Shown here: piece by piece, positions 13,802 to 17,937 of the stretch | How positions within the stretch are numbered: position 1 is the stretch's first letter | Layout of the letters: each line of letters begins with the position of its first letter | NCBI GenBank assembly: GCA_022572335.1 | Contig: JACZWD010000026.1 | Span: forward strand, 1 to 17,937 | DNA: 17,937 nt | Direction: 5' to 3' | Source of the DNA: Pseudomonadota bacterium | GTDB lineage: Bacteria; Pseudomonadota; Alphaproteobacteria; Rhodospirillales; 2-02-FULL-58-16 | Notes under the pieces: generated by a model | The model's database searches: none | What the model saw: the letters and a program-made list of their open reading frames with translations, nothing else | Told to the model about the DNA's origin: nothing | Translations under genes and position numbers: made by a program

Positions 13802-14917
13802 CTAGTCGAGCATCGCCGCCACCTCCTCGGCGATGGCGAGCGCCGATGTGAGCCCCGGCGATTCGATGCCGTAGAGGGCGACCAGGCCCCGGATGCCGTG
13901 CCCGCGGGCGTCCTGGATGACGAAATCGGCGGGCGGCTGGCCGGGGGCCTGGATCTTGGGGCGGACGCCGGCGTAGCCGGGCCTGAGGGCGCCGTCCTCG
14001 ATCTCCGGCCAATATTCGCGGATGGCGGCGTAGAAAGAGGCCGCCCGGCCGGGATCGACGGCGTAGTCGATCTCGTCCACCCATTCCACATCGGGGCCGA
14101 ACCGCCCTTGTCCGCTCAGATCCAGGGTGTAGTGCAGGCCCAGGCTGGCGGGCAGGGGCAGGGGGTAGATCAGGCGCGCGAACGGGGGCTTGGCGGATAA
14201 ATAGAAATAGTTTCCCTTGGCCAGGTAGCACCGGGGAATGGTCGCCGCCGGCACCCCTTCGATGGAGGCGCTCACGGCCTGGGCGCCCAGGCCGGCGCAG
14301 TTGACCAGGGTGCGGCAGGCCAGGGTCGCCGGCTCGGCGCCGCCCACCTCGATGACCACGCGGACGTCCCCGTCGCCTCCGGCGATCCGCCCGCCCGTGA
14401 CCGGGCTGTGGAACGCGATCACGGCCCCGGCGGCCTCGGCGTCCCCCTGGAGGGCAAGCATGAAGGCGTGGCTGTCGACGATGCCGGAAGACGGCGACAG
14501 CAAGGCGGCCACGGCGTGCAGGGCCGGCTCCAGCGCCGAGACCCGGTCCCGGTCCAGCCACTCCAGGTCAACCACCCCGTTCGCCCCGGCGCGGGCGCGC
14601 AGGTCCTCCAGGGCCGGGATCTGGCTGTCCCCGGTGGCGACGATCAGCTTGCCGCAACGCCGGTGCTCGATCCCGTGCGCGGCGCAGTAGGCGTAAAGCA
14701 ACTGCCGTCCCTTGACGCACAGCCGGGCCTTGAGGCTTTCGGTGGGGTAATAGATGCCGGCGTGAATGACCTCGCTGTTGCGCGAACTGGCGCCCGTGCC
14801 GATGGTCTCGGCCGCCTCCACGACGACGACCTCGCGCCCCTTGAGCGCCAGTGCCCGCGCCACCGCCAGGCCGATCACGCCGGCCCCGATCACCGCACAG
14901 TCGATGGTGTCCGCCAT
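13802..14917 (-). CDS. FAD-dependent oxidoreductase, L-2-hydroxyglutarate oxidase (LhgO)-like
   Basis: The 371-residue protein is of the D-amino-acid-oxidase/GlcD-like FAD family. It has the dinucleotide-binding motif GAGVIGLAVARAL (residues 11-23), then NSEVIHAGIYYPTESLKA, a segment typical of L-2-hydroxyglutarate dehydrogenase/oxidase. The C-terminal GIESPGLTSALAIAEEVA is the conserved FAD-contact region. These enzymes oxidise L-2-hydroxyglutarate to 2-oxoglutarate, a repair of a metabolic side product. The length fits the family. Assignment to L-2-hydroxyglutarate rather than a related 2-hydroxy acid is inferred from similarity. The start is the ATG at 14917; AAGGGG five bases upstream serves as ribosome site and lies within a sequence matching the end of element A's inverted repeat. 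Confidence 0.82.
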   Translation of the reverse strand: MADTIDCAVIGAGVIGLAVARALALKGREVVVVEAAETIGTGASSRNSEVIHAGIYYPTESLKARLCVKGRQLLYAYCAAHGIEHRRCGKLIVATGDSQIPALEDLRARAGANGVVDLEWLDRDRVSALEPALHAVAALLSPSSGIVDSHAFMLALQGDAEAAGAVIAFHSPVTGGRIAGGDGDVRVVIEVGGAEPATLACRTLVNCAGLGAQAVSASIEGVPAATIPRCYLAKGNYFYLSAKPPFARLIYPLPLPASLGLHYTLDLSGQGRFGPDVEWVDEIDYAVDPGRAASFYAAIREYWPEIEDGALRPGYAGVRPKIQAPGQPPADFVIQDARGHGIRGLVALYGIESPGLTSALAIAEEVAAMLD

Positions 14918-14920
14918 GCC

Positions 14921-14935
14921 TGCCCCTTGGTATTA
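14921..14935. repeat. Solo fragment matching the end of element A
   Basis: Read on the minus strand, this stretch is TAATACCAAGGGG, which matches the left end of element A including the flanking TAA-type bases (TAATACCAAGGG). It overlaps the ribosome site of the LhgO-like gene. A match this short could be chance. Confidence 0.35.
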
Positions 14936-15082
14936 CCGATGCGGGGAGCGGAGTTTGTGCGCCGGCCGCGGGCCGGTCAAGCGGGCGGCGGACCGCCCGG
15001 CCGTCCGGGTCCGCCGCACATCACCAAAAATTGAACCGGAAATGAATTGCCCTCATGCACCCCGCGAGGCCAAGCTGCGGGG

Positions 15083-16105
15083 ATGGAGCAGGATTTCTCC
15101 ACCGTGACCCCCCGCCCCCGGCGGCGGCCGGCGAAGGGACGGCGCGGCATGGCGCTCGCCGTCGCCGCCGTGCTCGCCCTGCCCGCCGCCGCCGGCGCCA
15201 ACCCCATGATGTGGGCCGGGGAGTGGCCGAACACCGATTTCTCCAGGCATTCGGTGGATCTGGCGGAGATCATGTCGGGCGGGCCGCCCAAGGACGGCAT
15301 TCCGTCCATCGACGACCCCAGGTTCGTGCCCGTTTCGGAAGTCACCGACCTGGCCGATACGGAACCGGTCATCGGCGTCACCGTCAACGGGGAGGCCCGC
15401 GCCTATCCCCTGGGCATCATCACCCGGCACGAAATCGTCAACGATACCATCGGCGGCGTTCCGGTGACCGTGACCTATTGCCCGTTGTGCAATTCCAGCA
15501 TCGTCTTCGACCGCCGGGTGGATGGCCAGGTGCTGGACTTCGGCACCACCGGCAAGCTCAGGAACTCGGACCTGGTCATGTACGACCGCCAGACCGAAAG
15601 TTGGTGGCAGCAGTTCTTAGGGGAAGCCATCGTCGGCAAGATGACCGGCAAGACCTTGAAAATGCTGCCCTCGCGCCAGGAATCCTTTGCCCGCTTCCGG
15701 GCGCGGGCGCCGAACGGCAAGGTGCTGGTGTCCAACCGGCCGTTCCGGCGCTACGGCATCAACCCGTATGTGGGTTACGACAGCGCCCGGTTTCCGTTTC
15801 TCTTCCGCGGCGATCTGCCCGAGGGCATCGCGCCCATGGTGCGGGTCGTCGCCGTGGGCGGGGAGGCGTGGAGCCTGCCGCTGCTGCGCAAGAAGGGGAC
15901 GATTATCCAGGGCGATCTGGTGCTGAGCTGGGAGGCGGGGCAGAACTCGGCCCTCGATACCCGCGTCATCCGCCGCGGCCGCGACGTGGGCAACGTGGTC
16001 GTGCAGCGCCGAAACGGGGACGGATTCGAAGACGTGGTGCACGACGTCACCTTTGCCTTCGTGTTCCACGCCTTTCACCCCGAGGGCGTCATCCACACCG
16101 ACTGA
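15083..16105 (+). CDS. Secreted DUF3179 domain protein
   Basis: From the ATG at 15083 the protein has 340 residues: a basic N-terminus (RPRRRPAKGRR), a hydrophobic stretch (MALAVAAVLALPAAAGA) and probable cleavage near residue 39, so it is periplasmic. The DUF3179 core follows, with the signature HEIVNDTIGG and TYCPLCNSSIVFDR. Cys133 and Cys136 form the CPLC motif typical of the family, perhaps a metal or redox site; the function of DUF3179 is not established to my knowledge. A TTG at 15047 in the same frame gives 12 more residues and has GGA upstream, so the start is not certain; ATG at 15149 would leave just the signal core. The cupin gene lies 185 bases downstream on the same strand. Confidence 0.85.
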   Translation: MEQDFSTVTPRPRRRPAKGRRGMALAVAAVLALPAAAGANPMMWAGEWPNTDFSRHSVDLAEIMSGGPPKDGIPSIDDPRFVPVSEVTDLADTEPVIGVTVNGEARAYPLGIITRHEIVNDTIGGVPVTVTYCPLCNSSIVFDRRVDGQVLDFGTTGKLRNSDLVMYDRQTESWWQQFLGEAIVGKMTGKTLKMLPSRQESFARFRARAPNGKVLVSNRPFRRYGINPYVGYDSARFPFLFRGDLPEGIAPMVRVVAVGGEAWSLPLLRKKGTIIQGDLVLSWEAGQNSALDTRVIRRGRDVGNVVVQRRNGDGFEDVVHDVTFAFVFHAFHPEGVIHTD

Positions 16106-16290
16106 ACCCGACAAGGGGTCTTCGGGTGCGTGGTGGCCCGGGATCCATTCGCGGAAATCCTGCGGCCGATCGGGCCGGCGGGCGGCCGAATCGCCTTTCG
16201 TGGACCCTGGCGCCCGGGTATCATGGCTCCCGTTTCCGGGGCATTGGGGATAGGCCCGTTCCTGGCGCTCATTGGTTGGAGATGCGTCCG

Positions 16291-16920
16291 ATGTTTCAGG
16301 TTGAACGCCTCGTCGAAGAGTGCAAATCGGCGCTGCGCGAGAGCGATGCACGCAAAGCCGTCCGGGAAATCGTCGCCAGAGCGGTCGCCACTCCGAACGA
16401 GGTCATCGGCGCGCTCGGCGAGCCACGGTTGGCGGGGGTGCAGACGCTTTACCATGCCGACGATCTGACCGTTCTCAACATCGGTTTCGGGCCGCATATG
16501 CGGTTTCTGCCGCACGATCACCGGATGTGGGCGGTGATCGGCATCTACGGAGGGCATGAGCACAATGTGTTTTACCGTCGCCACGGCAACGGTCTCCAGG
16601 AAGCGGGAATGAAGGACCTTGTGGCCGGGGACACGGTCGCCCTGGGTGAGCAGGTGATCCACGCCGTGATCAACCCCCTGGCGAAGGTGACGGCGGCGAT
16701 CCACGTTTATGGCGGTGATTTCTTCGAGACGCCGCGCAGCGAATGGGACCCGGAGACCCTGGAGGAGAGCCCCTACGACCTAGAGAAGAACCTGCGCCTG
16801 TTCGAAGAGGCGAACGAGCGGCTGCGCGCTCGCCTCGGCGAAGCCTCCCGCCTTCGCGAAGCCCGCTTCGGCGGGCGACGGGAGGTCGGCGGAGCCAGGG
16901 CCGGGCCGGAGGCTGATTGA
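16291..16920 (+). CDS. Cupin-fold predicted metal-dependent enzyme (COG5553-type)
   Basis: The 209-residue protein has a helical N-terminus (FQVERLVEECKSALRES) followed by a double-stranded beta-helix domain. The likely metal ligands are in FLPHDHRMWAVIGIYGGHEHNVFY (His of PHDH, the later Glu-His) and HAVINP. I recognise the type as COG5553, predicted metal-dependent enzymes resembling cysteine dioxygenase; the reaction is unknown. The ATG at 16291 has GGAG nine bases before it, while the in-frame ATG at 16282 has no room for a ribosome site. The last 25 or so residues (RLREARFGGRREVGGARAG and following) are low in complexity and encoded by a palindromic repeat, so the original C-terminus was probably near LFEEANERLRARLGE. 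Confidence 0.78.
   Translation: MFQVERLVEECKSALRESDARKAVREIVARAVATPNEVIGALGEPRLAGVQTLYHADDLTVLNIGFGPHMRFLPHDHRMWAVIGIYGGHEHNVFYRRHGNGLQEAGMKDLVAGDTVALGEQVIHAVINPLAKVTAAIHVYGGDFFETPRSEWDPETLEESPYDLEKNLRLFEEANERLRARLGEASRLREARFGGRREVGGARAGPEAD
16844..16885. repeat. Palindromic hairpin inside the cupin gene's 3' end
   Basis: CCTCCCG at 16844-16850 pairs with CGGGAGG at 16879-16885. Inside lies CCCGC-ttcg-GCGGG (16862-16875), a stem capped by a TTCG tetraloop. It is in frame and adds an Arg/Gly/Ala-rich tail. It could be a REP-like insertion, or a transcript-end hairpin read through by the coding frame. Confidence 0.55.
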
Positions 16921-16933
16921 AGAACTCCGGTTT

Positions 16934-16950
16934 CAGCGCTCCTTGGTATA
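16934..16950 (+). repeat. Solo copy of the right end of element A
   Basis: CAGCGCTCCTTGGTATA matches the right end of element A (CAGCGCCCCTTGGTATA, 5916-5932 region) at 16 of 17 positions. No matching left end or internal arms were found nearby, so it is a remnant. It lies just after the cupin stop codon. Confidence 0.6.
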
Positions 16951-17009
16951 AGACGGTCGTTTCGCCAGGGATGTCGGCCGCCTCCCATTTGATCGCCGAC
17001 GATTTACGT

Positions 17010-17040
17010 TAGTGACCTGTTTCGGCTAAATTACACCGAT
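17010..17040 (+). repeat. Solo, diverged end of element B
   Basis: These 31 bases begin TAGTGACCTG and contain GGCTAAATT; they match the left TIR of element B (from 17139) at about 26 of 31 positions in the same orientation. No partner end lies between here and 17138. About 100 bases of unrecognised sequence follow before element B. Confidence 0.6.
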
Positions 17041-17137
17041 CCTGGCCGCAAGTCGAAGGCATCCGCTTTGCGTCGTTGGCACGGGGCGCGGCCACGGGGT
17101 AAGCTCAAAAGGGGTGGAGGTGGCGCCGTTCGGGCCC

Positions 17138-17173
17138 TAGTGGCCTGTATCAGCTAAATTGCACCCCTACGAT
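17138..17173 (+). repeat. Element B left terminal inverted repeat
   Basis: Starts CTAGTGGCCTGTATCAGCTA and ends CCCCTACGA. It matches the reverse complement of 17432-17467 at 34 of 36 positions. Confidence 0.88.
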
Positions 17174-17266
17174 CGCTTTTCCCGTTTCCTCGGTAGGAGG
17201 GGAGGCGCCGGCGATGCGGGGCCATCGGCAAGCCTTCCCGACGCCCCGAGGGGACGGGAAAAGCGA
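17174..17266 (+). repeat. Element B hairpin arm 1
   Basis: TCGCTTTTCCCGTTTCCTCGG (17174-17194) pairs with 17246-17266, apart from two positions that become G-T/G-U pairs. The 51-base interior holds AGGAG (17196-17200), a middle stem GGGGAGGC/GCCTTCCC (17200-17207 with 17232-17239), GGCGATGCGG (17211-17220) with CATCG (17223-17227), and CGACGCC (17239-17245): the same blocks in the same order as in element A. Confidence 0.75.
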
Positions 17267-17275
17267 CCCGAAGGG

Positions 17276-17431
17276 CGGCGTTGCGAGGCTTCCGGGGGGA
17301 CAAGGGGGGGTGTCCCCCCCGGCTACGATATGCGGGGGACGCCCCCGCGGCCCCCGGCGTCGTCGCGCGCCGCTTGTGGTGCACGCACACCACGGCGCGA
17401 CGCGCTCCTAGCCGGAAACCTCGCAATGCCG
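17276..17431 (-). repeat. Element B hairpin arm 2, enlarged
   Basis: The outer stem 17276-17295 with 17412-17431 pairs at 18 of 20, the other two being G-T. Read inverted, the interior has TAGGAG (17405-17410), a stem GTCGCGC/GCGCGAC (17362-17368 with 17395-17401), an apical stem GTGGTG/CACCAC (17376-17381 with 17388-17393) and CGACGCC (17356-17362). Compared with element A about 58 extra bases lie at 17296-17355. Confidence 0.65.
17294..17348. repeat. Two G-rich hairpins nested in element B arm 2
   Basis: GGGGGGACA (17294-17302) pairs with TGTCCCCCC (17311-17319), with a G7 run in the loop. GCGGGGG (17332-17338) pairs with CCCCCGC (17342-17348) over a three-base loop. They sit exactly where arm 2 is longer than its counterparts, so they look like a later insertion into the element. 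Confidence 0.6.
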
Positions 17432-17467
17432 TCGTAGGGGTACAATTTAGCTGATGCAGGCCACTAG
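17432..17467 (-). repeat. Element B right terminal inverted repeat
   Basis: Inverted copy of 17138-17173 with two differences, ending in CCACTAG. It is followed by 30 bases and then the ATG of the VWA-domain gene. Confidence 0.88.
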
Positions 17468-17497
17468 TTCACATTCCTCCACCCGGTGAGATCGGCG

Positions 17498-17937
17498 ATG
17501 GCGAGCGGCAACGGCAAAGTCCCCACCAAGAGGTCGTCCCAGGACGGGATCGCGGCCTTCCTGCGCAAGGTGGCGGAGGCGCCCGTCGCCAAGGCGACGG
17601 GGCAACGGGGACGGCTGATCTTCGCCATGGACGCCACCGCCAGCCGCGAGCCCATGTGGGACCGGGCCGCCCACATCCAGGGAGAGATGTTCGTCGAGAC
17701 GGCGGCCCTCGGCGGCCTGGAGATCCAGCTTGCCTTCTACCGCGGCTTCGGGGAGTTCAAGGTCAGCGGATGGCTGACCGGATCGTCCGAGCTCAACCGG
17801 CTGATGACGTCGGTGTTCTGCCTGGCCGGACAGACCCAGATCGGCAAGATCCTGCGCCACGCCATCAACGAGACGAAGGGGAAAAAGGTCAACGCCGTCG
17901 TTTTCGTCGGCGATTCCATGGAGGAGGACGTGGACCA
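17498..17937 (+). CDS. VWA-domain protein, 3' end outside window
   Basis: The frame from ATG at 17498 stays open to the edge, giving 146 residues. After a basic, Ser/Lys-rich N-terminus and a short helix (IAAFLRKVAEAP) comes GRLIFAMDATASREPMWDRA, where Asp-Ala-Thr-Ala-Ser has the spacing of the DxTxS-type metal-ion-dependent adhesion site of von Willebrand factor A domains. The later NAVVFVGDSMEEDVD fits the VWA strand holding the third MIDAS-side Asp. No signal peptide is visible, so it is probably cytoplasmic. The domain usually mediates protein binding in complexes; the partner is unknown. The ribosome site is weak (GGTGAG 12 bases before). Element B ends 30 bases upstream, so its native promoter may be displaced or supplied by the element. 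Confidence 0.78.
   Translation, partial: MASGNGKVPTKRSSQDGIAAFLRKVAEAPVAKATGQRGRLIFAMDATASREPMWDRAAHIQGEMFVETAALGGLEIQLAFYRGFGEFKVSGWLTGSSELNRLMTSVFCLAGQTQIGKILRHAINETKGKKVNAVVFVGDSMEEDVD

Larger units (their letters stand above)
17138..17467. mobile_element. Structured MITE-like element B with CTAG ends
   Basis: A 330-base element has 36-base terminal inverted repeats (17138-17173 and 17432-17467) differing at two positions, with CTAG at both outer ends. IS630-type transposons favour TA within CTAG, so an IS630-derived MITE is a reasonable inference, though no transposase is present. Arm 1 (17174-17266) abuts the left TIR, a 9-base linker (17267-17275) follows, and arm 2 (17276-17431) abuts the right TIR. 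Both arms have 20-21-base stems. This is exactly the layout of element A. Arm 2 carries an extra block of G-rich nested hairpins. The element ends 30 bases before the start of the VWA-domain gene, so it may affect that gene's promoter. Confidence 0.8.

Noticed and set aside
17159..17437. Open frames inside element B
   Set aside because: They are short and Pro/Arg-rich on both strands, and arise from the G/C palindromes; no ribosome site or domain.

Overview
The window is high-GC bacterial DNA. The gene content (a threonine synthase of the form common in alphaproteobacteria, a DUF6505-like protein, an HtrA-like protease, an LhgO-like oxidase, a DUF3179 protein, a COG5553-type cupin) suggests an alphaproteobacterium, probably of the Rhodospirillales type. 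This is inferred from protein flavour only; there is no rRNA or other marker gene here. No tRNA, rRNA, CRISPR array, complete insertion sequence or transposase gene was seen.

Layout. 1-800: the tail of an unknown + strand gene converges on a short, frameshifted remnant that looks like the N-terminus of a lanthipeptide dehydratase. 863-2886 (- strand): a TPR / 2-oxoglutarate-Fe(II) oxygenase protein and a secreted coiled-coil protein. 3326-4570 (+): threonine synthase, converging on a secreted trypsin-like/PDZ protease (4592-5557, -). 5666-5932: a structured mobile element placed 9 bases before the start of a DUF6505-like gene (5942-6421, +). 6422-9025 (+): an AT-richer two-gene unit, an EEP-fold hydrolase and a large lipoprotein. 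9172-13569 (-): an apparent operon of isomerase, two-domain NifU protein, radical SAM protein ending in a CCAEP tail, and ATP-grasp ligase. 13627-14917 (-): a tiny secreted-peptide ORF and an FAD-dependent LhgO-like oxidase. 15083-16920 (+): DUF3179 protein and a cupin. 16934-17467: a cluster of repeat remnants plus a second structured element. 17498 to the edge (+): a VWA-domain protein running out of the window.

Two things stand out. First, the elements at 5669-5929 and 17138-17467 have unrelated terminal inverted repeats but the same internal plan: two facing hairpin arms abut the TIRs and are separated by 9 nt, and they share short core motifs (AGGAG, GGCGATGCGG, CATCG, CGACGCC). Between the arms the stem sequences differ while the pairing is kept, including G-T/G-U pairs, which points to selection on the folded form. 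Second, the - strand run NifU / CCAEP-tail radical SAM / ATP-grasp looks like a small modification or biosynthetic module whose substrate is not evident; its Cys-Cys tail matches, as I recall it, a family in which the first Cys can be selenocysteine.
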